Source of the DNA: CAWFZT01 sp963820415
Lineage (GTDB): Bacteria > Chloroflexota > Anaerolineae > Anaerolineales > Anaerolineaceae
DNA length: 64,000 nucleotides
Assembly: GCA_963820415.1 (NCBI GenBank)
Contig: CAWFZT010000012.1
Location: 62,001-126,000, forward strand
Direction of reading: 5' to 3'
The notes below the pieces were generated by a model. That model was not told where the DNA came from. It made no database searches and saw nothing but the letters and a program-made list of their open reading frames with translations. This document shows, piece by piece, positions 34,801 to 42,169 of the stretch. Both the position numbers and the translations under genes were made by a program. Numbering within the stretch: position 1 is the stretch's first letter; each line of letters opens with the position of its first letter.

Positions 34801-36379
34801 GGTGCGCCTGCTGGCAGGCATGCTAGAACAGCGCCAGACGCTGTTGAGCCAATCCGGCGACAGCGACCTGTATACTTACAATTTAAAACATCCCGCCAGC
34901 CCGCTTCCTGCCATCCTGGTAGTGATTGACAACTTTGCCGAGCTTAAAGAGAACTTTGATGCCTTATTATCTGATCTGATAGCCCTGGTGCGGGATGCGC
35001 GCGCTTACGGCATCCATTTTGCTATCTCAGGTGACCAGACCAACGCCATGCCAGCCAAAATGTTCAGCATTATCACCGAGCGGTATACGCTTAAGCTTTC
35101 GGACGCCAGTGAATATACCAATATCGTTGGGCGCGGCGTCAGAGACGTCGACCCTATCGCCGGGCGCGGTTACGTACGCGTCGGGCGAATGCCGCTCGAA
35201 TTTCAGACCGCTCTACCGGTGGGAGTGGACGAAGAAGACCGCATGAAGGGCATCGACGAATCAGAAAAGATCAACCGGTTGGCGGCCAAGATGACCCAGG
35301 TGTGGGGCGGCGCTTGGAAGGGCACGCCGCCGGTCTCGATCGAGACCTTGCCAGTGCGCGTGCCGCTGGAGAAGGCGCTGCAGATGGCGGGAGCGCCTAC
35401 TGGACGGCGCATCCAGGCGGCCATCGGCATCAACGACCTGGATCTGCAAGTATTTCGCCTGGACCTGCAGCGCAATGGCCCGCACTTCGTGGTGCTCGGT
35501 CCACCAAACTCGGGCAAAACCACCACGCTACGCACTATCTTGCTGGCGATTGCCAGCCAGTATTCACCCGAGGATGTAAAGATCGTACTGGCCGATTTCC
35601 AGCGGCGTTTCTTCGAATATGGCGGCAAACATACCCTGGGTGAGCTGCCTCAGGTGGTGCAGGTGGTTCAGCGTGCAGAACAATTAGAGTCCATGGTAGC
35701 TAACCTTTCGGCGGAATGTAAACTGCTGGCAGAGTCGCCCGGTAAAACCCATATTTACGTGATGGTCGACAATTACGACAGCTTCAGCGACGAAGGCAGC
35801 AGCAAGAGCCGCAAGTCGTTCGAGACGATGACCCTGCTGGCCCGCGAGTACGGCACGGCCGGGCTGCATTTTGTAGTGGCAGGTTCGCTTTCTGGGTTCA
35901 GCGGGGTCGAAGATCTGCGCAAGCAGATCCTGTCTTCCAGCTACGGCATTGCCCTGCAGTCGGCTGATGCGGTGGACAAATTGAACGGCAGGATGCCGCG
36001 CAGCCTGAAGGATGTCGAGCTGCCGGCCGGTCGTTCGTTTGCGATCAAGTCCGGGCGCACGGCAATGCTGCAACTGGCGGTGCCCTATACCAGCGACGAC
36101 GCGGTTGAGCCATCTCTGGACGCCTGGGTGGAGAAGATCACCGCAGCCTTTGCCGGGCAGAAAGCCGTTTGGAGCCAGCCAGTGGAGGCGAAAGCCGAAG
36201 TGCCAGGCGAGGCGGGAGGTAAAGATGGCGGGTCAGGGAAACCATCTCCAGTTGCCACCGAGATCGAGGTATTGAAAGCCAAGCTGAAGCAGGTGGGCAT
36301 CCCGGATGAGATGATGAAGACTTTTGCCCCACAGGATGTAATTACCATGGCCACCCAGTATGGACTGCTGGAAAAGTAG
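31877..36379 (+). CDS. EssC/EccC-like type VII secretion ATPase (three FtsK/SpoIIIE domains)
   Basis: A 1500-residue motor, GTG start at 31877 after AGGAGGTAG. Two membrane segments (about 37-57 and 61-80) are followed by a charged coiled stretch and a soluble region. Three FtsK/SpoIIIE ATPase domains follow, with Walker A motifs GSTGSGKS (543-550), GASGWGKT (913-920) and GPPNSGKT (1208-1215). The Walker B of domain 1 is FVIIDEF with D654-E655. Domains 2 and 3 have DN (1018, 1298), so only domain 1 keeps the catalytic Glu. The typical VLVDYKGGSAFEPFRSLPH segment of FtsK-like type VII motors is present. Unlike Firmicutes EssC, no N-terminal FHA domains are present; FHA domains are on separate proteins here. 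The C-terminal tail (about 1430-1500) may contact substrates. Confidence 0.92.
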   Translation: MPKQNYIDRPPRLQPELPTGEYNIPTPPQFQDSGNQMLIQASLPIITIIGYIVVATFGQSSNMLMMIPMGLSVVASTFLAIYTNQNNQKKRKATEAAYQQRISELHKEMQSYHEMQRIFYNYNYPNPEMTLEIAKDISRSSEERIEDSRGGSRLWERHPEDVDFARIRLGTGTLPSTVVYKLAQTNQFGDDKLIRDAARLAESSLYVTDVPVTIPLRQGQKDEVADPTEAAGKPKLVGPLADTTPRHAIGIAGNNPEAVYAYMRALLVDYTAFHSPTDARLYVVGTYEARPNWRWAFPLPHCKETTQEETLSFEEEKAGEATVDRVRLFWKKMRLLLERRKARMRDDKEASSGVTLPFILVVVDMLAPLGETSSLRDLESDPGVSLLLEEGPQLGAAIIFLVPERSKVPSACVAVLEVEADAKGEKPPVFRYAEVDINHPRYVGRADLVKSQDQARDFARIIEPLGIRRAYGADLATNVTLFEMNAITSIDQMTELTTASWERSKKPKFADWMGVNVGAMSGNEVRKLVFSAKADGVHGMIAGSTGSGKSELLMTLILGLAITYDPSIINFVLVDYKGGSAFEPFRSLPHAVDIVTNLEGSATDRMFASIKAELDRRQRLNTYSDSKDIVHYRKKGLHLVEGSPPYPHLFVIIDEFAEMISGNSEFKSQLESITRLGRSLGVTLILAAQRPTGVTDQMRANIKFRICLRVETPDDSRELLRRSDAAFLPPGIPGRGYLQVGNENIELIQVAHTGGDYLGPQENASPNVIWLDRPKKSDKAKTAEAPKLYEVVVQTLADLAKQNSKPQWRPWPAFLPRVLNLRSAVDPTYMSESDLGFLTGDVQVPAELDGKPSEQVLLNRAMNQWLSGTPGWPGIRWDRNAMRPVVGLIDDPYNARQMPLTINFPVGHMAVFGASGWGKTVFLRTVVLSLAATHSPDELQIYILDFGGRNLALLRDLPHVGAVITSDEDERVKRLVRLLAGMLEQRQTLLSQSGDSDLYTYNLKHPASPLPAILVVIDNFAELKENFDALLSDLIALVRDARAYGIHFAISGDQTNAMPAKMFSIITERYTLKLSDASEYTNIVGRGVRDVDPIAGRGYVRVGRMPLEFQTALPVGVDEEDRMKGIDESEKINRLAAKMTQVWGGAWKGTPPVSIETLPVRVPLEKALQMAGAPTGRRIQAAIGINDLDLQVFRLDLQRNGPHFVVLGPPNSGKTTTLRTILLAIASQYSPEDVKIVLADFQRRFFEYGGKHTLGELPQVVQVVQRAEQLESMVANLSAECKLLAESPGKTHIYVMVDNYDSFSDEGSSKSRKSFETMTLLAREYGTAGLHFVVAGSLSGFSGVEDLRKQILSSSYGIALQSADAVDKLNGRMPRSLKDVELPAGRSFAIKSGRTAMLQLAVPYTSDDAVEPSLDAWVEKITAAFAGQKAVWSQPVEAKAEVPGEAGGKDGGSGKPSPVATEIEVLKAKLKQVGIPDEMMKTFAPQDVITMATQYGLLEK

Positions 36380-36410
36380 TAACTCATTAATTTTTTTAGG
36401 AGAATAAACT

Positions 36411-37379
36411 GTGGCGGGTCCGGTTGAATATCTTGATTTGATCATCGATGTGTTCGACAACACCGGCCAGCGCGCCCGGGTGAAGAAGGCTTTGACCGCC
36501 AGCGAACTAGTTGGCGAGGTCCTGCGTGAGTTCGACGACCTCGACCAGAAGACACCCGAGGCGTACGCTCTGTTCCTGCGCGGCGAAGAGAAACCACTCG
36601 AACGCGGGCTGAGTATGGAACAGTTGAACATCCAGGACCACGATGAGCTGGTATTCAAGCATTCCATGCCGTCGGACAGGCAGGTCAGCGCAGCCGGGGC
36701 GAAGCAGTATTACCTGGTGGAAGTGAAAGGTGGAACGCGCCACGAGATCCGCTGGCAGCCGGCCATCATCGGCCGGCCGGATAACGACCCGGCGCACAAT
36801 GAACTGCTGGCGGTCAACTTGCAAAATTCGCCGGGCGGGATGAGCATTTCTCGCCGGCATGCTCAGGTGACTTTCGAAGGTGAACAGTATTTCCTTGAGC
36901 CGCTGTCGGCCACCAACCCGACTTTTCTCAACGATGCTCCGCTGCCAGTTCAAACCAGGGCGTTGCTTAATATGGGTGACCATATTTCCCTGGGGACCAG
37001 CCGGATCGAGCTGGTATTCACTGCGGAGGATTCGCAGAAAGTCGCCGCGCTGCGGCGGCTGGCAGCCAGGTTGGTGGTGACCTTTTCTCCCGGAGAAGTA
37101 GCCGGGGGAGTTTACCCGGTTTCTAAGATACCCTTCACATTGGGACGCAAGGACTGCGACTTGACCCTGGCAAGCGACATGGGCATTTCCCGGCGACATG
37201 CCATGCTTGGTTACGATGAGAAGGGCGGGACATATTCCCTGACAGACCTGGGTGGGGTAAATGGCACCCAGGTAAATAGCGTCCCGCTGCAAGCCAACCA
37301 ATCTGTGCCGCTGCGCGGCGGCGAGGAAATTCAGCTCGGCCCGGAGACGAAGATAAAGTTTGAGGTTGAGGTGGCCTGA
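36411..37379 (+). CDS. Ubiquitin-like (EsaB/YukD-type) domain fused to two FHA domains
   Basis: A 322-residue cytoplasmic protein, GTG start at 36411 after AGGAGA. Residues about 6-85 form a ubiquitin-like domain (YLDLIIDVFDNTGQRARVKK, LNIQDHDELVF) of the kind in YukD/EsaB and EccD. FHA domain 1 (about 95-205) has IIGRPDNDP, SISRRHAQVTF and NPTFLNDAPL. FHA domain 2 (about 222-320) has FTLGRKDCDLTL, GISRRHAMLGY and GGVNGTQVNS. Both keep the GR, SRRH and N residues needed for phospho-threonine binding. It is the last gene of the operon. It probably replaces the FHA part of EssC as a trans-acting regulator; the phosphorylated partner is unknown. Confidence 0.85.
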   Translation: MAGPVEYLDLIIDVFDNTGQRARVKKALTASELVGEVLREFDDLDQKTPEAYALFLRGEEKPLERGLSMEQLNIQDHDELVFKHSMPSDRQVSAAGAKQYYLVEVKGGTRHEIRWQPAIIGRPDNDPAHNELLAVNLQNSPGGMSISRRHAQVTFEGEQYFLEPLSATNPTFLNDAPLPVQTRALLNMGDHISLGTSRIELVFTAEDSQKVAALRRLAARLVVTFSPGEVAGGVYPVSKIPFTLGRKDCDLTLASDMGISRRHAMLGYDEKGGTYSLTDLGGVNGTQVNSVPLQANQSVPLRGGEEIQLGPETKIKFEVEVA

Positions 37380-37436
37380 ACCCCTGCACTCCCGCGGGGC
37401 GTTGGCCTTGGAAAACGAACCGGCACCTATGGTAGG

Positions 37437-38264
37437 CTATTTCACCAGTGTTGGGGTGGCGTTCAGGTCTTGCACCTGCGTAGGTACCGAGGTTGGGGTC
37501 GCGGCTGGGCCACCCAGCGAAAACTTGGACGGCAGGCGTTTAAAGATCTCTTCAGCCAACGCCGTGGATGCAGCCAGCATGCTTTCTTCTGTGCGTGTAT
37601 CGGCCACCAGCAGGTTGATATTGACCATGGTCGGACCTCGCACCACCACTAAAGCGCCTTGCCGGCGGCTTTGCGCGGTTATCCAGGCCCAATATATCAG
37701 GTCGTTCCCTCCGCCTTCGCTTATTTGCGCCTTAATAATTGAAGAACCTTTGGCAGCCGCCACCAGTTCGCCAAAAAAGCCCTTGTAATCCAGTCCATCC
37801 GCCAACTGTTTTAACTTAGCCATGCGGTCGGCACCCAGGGGGGCGCCGGCGAACCCCAGCAGCACGGCCTGGCCTTGCATAAGGCCAATCGCCTGTTGAT
37901 CCTGCCCTGCCCCAACCGAGACTGCATACAGGCTGTCTTTGGCGTTGGTGAAGGTGCAGCCCCCACTGACAGGGTTGGGCGGGCTGGCGGGTTCAGCTAA
38001 AATAGCCTCCACTTCAGCGGTTGTGACCAGCGAACACGGGTCCAGGTTGGCAGTAGGTTGGGATTCGTCAACCGTAGGTGACGGTGTAACCAACTCCTGG
38101 GTGGGTGTGGCCGTCACAGCAAGAGTAGGTGATGGTTGGACAATCTCCTGGGTTGGCGAGGCCGTTACCGCATTCCCATTTGATGAAAGGAGATTAGTCA
38201 GGTTGCATGCCAAGATTGCAAGGCCAATCACTACACAGGCAAGAATCCGAACAATTTTATTCAT
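37437..38264 (-). CDS. Lipoprotein with Thr/Pro linker, DUF3558-like core
   Basis: A 275-residue lipoprotein: lipobox AILAC with Cys20, then a linker of SPTL, TPTQ and SPT units to about residue 72. A globular domain starts DPCSLVTTAEVEAILAEPAS and has GGCTFTN, resembling the DPC-x-L-x-x-x-E-V start and second cysteine of DUF3558 lipoproteins. The C-terminus again has TPT repeats. It is convergent with the type VII-like operon (57 bp apart). The next gene upstream on its strand is a response regulator. Its function is unknown, and the DUF3558 resemblance is by eye. Confidence 0.65.
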   Translation of the reverse strand: MNKIVRILACVVIGLAILACNLTNLLSSNGNAVTASPTQEIVQPSPTLAVTATPTQELVTPSPTVDESQPTANLDPCSLVTTAEVEAILAEPASPPNPVSGGCTFTNAKDSLYAVSVGAGQDQQAIGLMQGQAVLLGFAGAPLGADRMAKLKQLADGLDYKGFFGELVAAAKGSSIIKAQISEGGGNDLIYWAWITAQSRRQGALVVVRGPTMVNINLLVADTRTEESMLAASTALAEEIFKRLPSKFSLGGPAATPTSVPTQVQDLNATPTLVK

Positions 38265-38285
38265 TTTCGACCCCTTCAGAAGACC

Positions 38286-38936
38286 TCAGCTACGCTTTTC
38301 CACTGGGGGTAAGGAGGTCAGGCCGACCCGCACGGCGTACAGGGCGGCCTGAGTGCGGCTGGGTACGCCCAGCTTGGTCAGGATATTGCTGACGTGGGTT
38401 TTTACGGTTGTTTCGCTGATGTGCAGTTGCAGGGCGATCTCTTTATTGGCTTTGCCGTTGGCCAGCAGGGAAAGCACATCAGTCTCCCGCTCAGTAAGGA
38501 CCTGCGGATTTTCGGGGGTGCGCACCTCGCGGATTAATCTTGCGGCTGCCTGAGGGGAAAGCTGTACCTGGCCGGCAGCCGCAGCCTTGATGGCTTTGCA
38601 TAACTCGTCCGCCTGGGTGTCTTTTAACAAATAACCGATGGCGCCGGCCTTAATAGCTCCGACGACTGCGGCATCTTCCAGTACGCTGGTCAGGGCCACG
38701 ACTTCTACTTCCGGCGTCTCATGGCGGATGATCTCCGTGGCTGCGATTCCGTCCATCTTCGGCATAATGATATCCATCAGGACTACATCAGGCTTTAATT
38801 TCCTGACCTGGTTCACCGCTTCTAACCCGTTGGTGGCCTCTCCGACAATTTCCAACTCCGGGTCGAGGGAGAAGAACATCCGCAAACCCTGCCGGACAAC
38901 TGAATGATCGTCAGCGATAAGAATACGTATAGTCAT
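38286..38936 (-). CDS. NarL/LuxR-family response regulator
   Basis: A 216-residue regulator. The receiver domain has IRILIADDHSVVRQGLRM, phospho-acceptor Asp55 in VVLMDIIMPKMDG, ALTSVLEDA and the Lys in YLLKDTQ. The LuxR-type HTH (about 145-205) has LTERETDVLSLLANGKANKE and LHISETTVKTHVSNILTKL. It is very similar in style to LiaR/NarL proteins that work with a separate sensor kinase, which is not in this window. The lipoprotein gene lies 22 bp downstream on the same strand and may be co-transcribed. Confidence 0.92.
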   Translation of the reverse strand: MTIRILIADDHSVVRQGLRMFFSLDPELEIVGEATNGLEAVNQVRKLKPDVVLMDIIMPKMDGIAATEIIRHETPEVEVVALTSVLEDAAVVGAIKAGAIGYLLKDTQADELCKAIKAAAAGQVQLSPQAAARLIREVRTPENPQVLTERETDVLSLLANGKANKEIALQLHISETTVKTHVSNILTKLGVPSRTQAALYAVRVGLTSLPPVEKRS

Positions 38937-39270
38937 GAAACCTCAAGTTTAGTTAATTATAAACCAGTTTAGGCCTAAAAGGCAAAAGGTTTGGGTTGGT
39001 CCCTTGGGAATCCCCGTTTTGAACTCGACCTTCCACGGCAAATCCCAATGAACCTTTGGGTTCGTGGGGGACAATTTAATAAAAACGGGACGATTTTTCT
39101 TCAATCAAAGGTTAATCCCTGTTTCATCCTTTCGTAGGATGCGGGTTGAAATTAAACGGGCTATAAAGAATAGCAGGATAAGATTCCAGTATGGTCATTT
39201 AAGCTGTCATGAAAACATGTGGCATAGCATAGGATTAAACGAATGGTATGAATACTATACAGGTGACCGG
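38937..39270. other. Intergenic region holding a repeat without its inner palindrome
   Basis: About 330 bp between divergent regulator genes. It holds copy 5 of the repeat family at 38998-39054 and is otherwise AT-rich. No clear promoter pair could be assigned. Confidence 0.4.
38998..39054. repeat. Palindromic repeat family, copy 5, outer arms only
   Basis: GGTCCCTTGGGAATCCCCG and CCACGGCAAATCCCAATGAA are the two outer arms, separated by about 18 bp only. The inner palindrome seen in the other copies is absent, as if it had been excised or not yet acquired. Confidence 0.6.
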
Positions 39271-39654
39271 ATGGTCAGGATCCTGATTATCGATGACAAT
39301 CTACTCATCCGGCATGTGCTCAAAATGCATATTGAGCTGGATCCCGATTTAGAAGTGGTCGGTGAGGATGAGATTGGAAACCGCGCCGAGGAGCTGGTGC
39401 TTAAGTACAAACCGGATGTCGTCCTGGTGGATTTTGATATGTCTGGCTCAGCCGGCAGGAAGACCGTCGAAGAACTACACCAGGCTGCGCCGGAACTCCC
39501 GGTGATTGGCACCAGCCTGAATAACGGCGAGACCAACCTCATCATTTCCAAGGAAGCCGGGGCCATCGATTTTGTGGTGAAGCAGGCCAATTCAGTGGCT
39601 TTGATCAAAGCTATCCGTCAGGCGGGTTCGAATTCAAGTCCAGACCTGAAATGA
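39271..39654 (+). CDS. Stand-alone receiver-domain response regulator
   Basis: A 127-residue single receiver domain, starting at ATG 39271 (the longer frame from 39064 includes repeat-flanking sequence). D8-D9 in ILIIDDN, phospho-acceptor Asp54 in VVLVDFDMSG, Thr81 in VIGTSLNNG and Lys104 in FVVKQAN are all in place. No output domain is present. It is probably a CheY-like signal carrier, divergent from the LuxR-type regulator. The partner kinase is unknown. Confidence 0.85.
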   Translation: MVRILIIDDNLLIRHVLKMHIELDPDLEVVGEDEIGNRAEELVLKYKPDVVLVDFDMSGSAGRKTVEELHQAAPELPVIGTSLNNGETNLIISKEAGAIDFVVKQANSVALIKAIRQAGSNSSPDLK

Positions 39655-39720
39655 TAACCTTATATGGGCGGAATCCTTTTTCCTGGTAAAGGTAATCATT
39701 CTTAAGGCAGATGATAAAAA

Positions 39721-39815
39721 GGTTCTCTGGGAATAGCCGTGGTGAACCCCCAGATTTTGGGGTGTCATGACACCCCAAAATCTGGGGATCTGCCACGGTA
39801 AATCCCAATGAGCCA
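39721..39815. repeat. Palindromic repeat family, copy 6 (best preserved)
   Basis: Outer arms GGTTCTCTGGGAATAGCCGT and CCACGGTAAATCCCAATGAG. The inner perfect 40-bp palindrome is CCCCAGATTTTGGGGTGT, centre TCATGA. The whole unit of 95 bp is an imperfect palindrome. Confidence 0.85.
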
Positions 39816-39969
39816 GTATTTACCATAAAAAGAGGGATAGATTAAATCGTTCTAAAGTAGGATTGTAAATAACCGGTAAGAATTTATAATGAAATCAACA
39901 GGGGGAATAATTAACAATTTTTTTACGGTATCTGCTTTGACCAGGATCGGAGCAGAAGGTAATACCGCA

Positions 39970-40009
39970 AAAAGATATGCGTGGGACACACCGCCCACGC
40001 ATATCTTTT
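39970..40009. terminator. Bidirectional terminator hairpin
   Basis: AAAAGATATGCGTGGG (39970-39985), eight-base loop, CCCACGCATATCTTTT (39994-40009): 16 perfect pairs with A and T ends, usable on both strands. Confidence 0.75.
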
Positions 40010-40398
40010 AATCCGCTGCCTCTTCTCCCATTCCAGCACTGCGCCGTCCCAGGCCTTAACTGCAACTCGCTAGCGTCTATCACTTCCGGCAACCGGTTGG
40101 CGCCCTTCGGGAAGCAGGCGAACCAAGCGGTTCACTTTTCAGATGAGGTCAAGCTGACTTCTTGCACAGCCGGGTAATGGTTGGCCAGCACCGCGTAGCC
40201 GCGACCTGCCCCGGTGAGGCAGCCAGCTTCGACTTGTGGGTTGCCAGTCGTAAACCACCCACGCACGCCGGCTGTAACAGCCAGGGCGCGATAAATACGC
40301 CCGGTATCCAAAGCGGCTTCGAAGGCAGCCGGGAGAACAGCCGAGGCGAGCCAGCATACTTTTAGCCTGGGATACTTAAGCCCGCCTCCGCTCCACAA
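40010..40398 (-). pseudogene. C-terminal fragment of a GH5-like glycoside hydrolase
   Basis: On the minus strand, one frame reads RIYRALAVTAGVRG, NPQVEAGCLTGAGRGYAVLA and NHYPAVQEVSLTSSE. After a frame change it reads KVNRLVRLLPEGRQPVAG, and after another ELQLRP then DGAVLEWEKRQRIK. The first parts align by eye with the C-terminus of the GH5-like protein at 42-44 kb (YRALKTWAGVR, PQVEVGLLAGSQRDYVVLVN, ALKVEQLTPDGRKS). Several frame changes in a short fragment show real decay. The rest of the gene is missing; the AAC(3)-like gene begins immediately upstream on the same strand. Confidence 0.65.
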
Positions 40399-41131
40399 AA
40401 CACAAGGGGTCTTTACGCAGCGCCGTAAGAGCCGCTGCCCACATGGCAGACGCCTCGACCAGGTAACAACTCGCTAATAAAACGCTCCCCTGGCGCAGAT
40501 GGGGGGCGGGTAAATGCTGCGCCAACCGGTCATAGCGCTGGACCCAACCTTTAAAATTGTGGCTGCGTACGACCATCCTCTGCTGGCTGCTGTTCGCCAG
40601 GATGACCTGATATTCGACATCGTCGCCGTACAGGTAAACCGGTTCTACCCGCTCTTCCACGGCATGCATCGTGGTATTGGGGCGCAGCCCACACCCGATA
40701 AAAAGGATTTGCCCGCCCACCTCAGGCAACCTGGCGAATGGTGAATATGGACTACAAGGGGTGGTGGAGCGAATGTGCTCGTCCAACAGATCTTCCGCCA
40801 GCGGCCCTGCGCCCGACACGGAATGGGTCGGGTGGACCGAGCGAATTGTGCCGGGACGCCTGCGAAAATACTCGGGCAGCGCGCCCACACAGGATGGAGT
40901 AGCGGCTACGTTGAAAATCGGAGATCGGGGTCTAACCGTGGTATAACTCAGCGCCGGCATTAATAATGTGCCCCGGGGACTAAGAGCCTCCAATAAACTC
41001 AGGACCAGTGTCTTCGCTCCGCCATATAATGGGCCAAGCGACCGCAATGACGCATGCACCAGCAGCACACCGCCCGGCCGAACGCCCAGGTCATGCCAAC
41101 CATCGACCAAATCAAATTTTGTATTTGACAT
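40376..41131 (-). CDS. AAC(3)-family N-acetyltransferase
   Basis: A 251-residue protein of the aminoglycoside 3-N-acetyltransferase family (PF02522). Motifs are GVLLVHASLRSLG near the start, LLEALSPRGTLLMPALSY, SVHPTHSVSGAGPLAEDLL, PCSPYSPFARLPEVGGQILF and the Glu-rich HAVEERVEP. Members acetylate aminoglycosides with acetyl-CoA, but many relatives in sugar or natural-product loci use other amines. It begins six bp after the SIS-domain gene in a carbohydrate operon, so an amino sugar could be the target. Resistance activity is possible but not shown. Confidence 0.8.
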   Translation of the reverse strand: MSNTKFDLVDGWHDLGVRPGGVLLVHASLRSLGPLYGGAKTLVLSLLEALSPRGTLLMPALSYTTVRPRSPIFNVAATPSCVGALPEYFRRRPGTIRSVHPTHSVSGAGPLAEDLLDEHIRSTTPCSPYSPFARLPEVGGQILFIGCGLRPNTTMHAVEERVEPVYLYGDDVEYQVILANSSQQRMVVRSHNFKGWVQRYDRLAQHLPAPHLRQGSVLLASCYLVEASAMWAAALTALRKDPLCFVERRRA

Positions 41132-41137
41132 GGAAAC

Positions 41138-42154
41138 TTATTCGATGGTGGTGACCTTGCTCCCCAGGCTGAACCTGCCGGCCTGCAGGTTGCGCAGCTC
41201 GGCCAGCGCCAGGGTCATCATCTGCACCGGCAGGATCTCCAGGACCGGTAGGGCCGGGTCAGGGCAGGGCGGTGAGGCGAACACCGCTGGCTGGCCGCCG
41301 GGCGCCACCAGGGCCGCGCGCCCACCGGCGGCGATCACATCTGAATACAGTCTTTGGTTGAGGTGAACCGTCGCGCCGTAGCCGGCGAACACCAGCACGA
41401 AGGTTTCCGGCCCGACCATTTCAAACGGCCCGTGGCGGAATGAGGCGCTGCTCATGCCTTCGGCGGGGATGTGTGCGGATTCCTTGAGGATCAACCCGCC
41501 TGTGCCAGCCGAAGCGATTGACACACCCCGCCCGGTCAGGTAAACCTGGCGGACGCCGTCCAGGAGCGGCTTGAGGGCGGCAATGTGCTCGAGAAGCTTA
41601 TCCAGGTAGGCCTGCACGAAGTGCGGGGTGGAGGCCAACCCGCCGAATTCGGGTTGGCCTTCGATAAGTTGATCGCCCAGCCAGCTTTGGGCAGCCAGGA
41701 TGGCCAGGTAGGTCTTGCAGGAGACGCTGGCCTCCTGCCCGGCCCTGGTTAATACGGCAAAAGTCGACCGGCGCGCCAGCGGGCTGTCAGCGGTGTTGGT
41801 GACGCCTATCACACTGCAATGGCTGCCGAACTCTTCCAGCAGGTGGACTATTTCCACACTGGAACCCGATTGGGAGGCGGCGATCACCAGCGTGTCAGGG
41901 GTGAGGAAAGCCGGCCAATAGAGCAGCTCGGATGTTTCGACCAGCCAGGCCGGTAGGCCGGCGGATACCAGGCGATAGTAGAGCGGCAGGAAGACGAAAT
42001 AGGAGGAGCCCATACCGGTCAGGACGATTTTACGCCAGCGCCCGGCTTGCAGGCCATGCTGGATTTCTTTCGGAAAGATGGTGGAGTTGAGCAAGTCCAG
42101 GGTGTCCTGCAGGGCGGCCGGTTGGGCCAGGATGTCGGTTTTATAGGCGCTCAT
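41138..42154 (-). CDS. SIS-domain sugar isomerase/deaminase-like protein
   Basis: A 338-residue protein with two SIS domains, like the isomerase half of GlmS and the AgaS/FrlB group. SIS1 has IVLTGMGSSYFVFLPLYYRL, WPAFLTPDTLVIAASQSGSS and SVIGVTNTADSPLARRST. SIS2 has VYLTGRGVSIASAGTGGLIL, KESAHIPAEGMSSASFRHGP and FEMVGPETFVLVFAG. It acts on phosphorylated sugars, typically amino or keto sugars, in the cytoplasm. Its opening (TDILAQPAALQDTL) resembles that of the SIS protein at 50.8 kb (EDILAQPAALRLTL), so the two are paralogues. It follows the GH5-like gene by 15 bp. Confidence 0.82.
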   Translation of the reverse strand: MSAYKTDILAQPAALQDTLDLLNSTIFPKEIQHGLQAGRWRKIVLTGMGSSYFVFLPLYYRLVSAGLPAWLVETSELLYWPAFLTPDTLVIAASQSGSSVEIVHLLEEFGSHCSVIGVTNTADSPLARRSTFAVLTRAGQEASVSCKTYLAILAAQSWLGDQLIEGQPEFGGLASTPHFVQAYLDKLLEHIAALKPLLDGVRQVYLTGRGVSIASAGTGGLILKESAHIPAEGMSSASFRHGPFEMVGPETFVLVFAGYGATVHLNQRLYSDVIAAGGRAALVAPGGQPAVFASPPCPDPALPVLEILPVQMMTLALAELRNLQAGRFSLGSKVTTIE

Positions 42155-42169
42155 TGGTTTTCTCGATCC

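Larger units (their letters stand above)
39655..40009. other. Intergenic region with repeat copy 6 and a strong terminator
   Basis: About 355 bp without an intact gene. It contains the palindromic repeat at 39721-39815 and a long perfect hairpin at 39970-40009. Confidence 0.5.

Noticed and set aside
39610..39640. tRNA-like T-arm string GGTTCGAATTCAAGTCC
   Set aside because: It is inside the end of the receiver-domain gene and no acceptor, D or anticodon arms are present.
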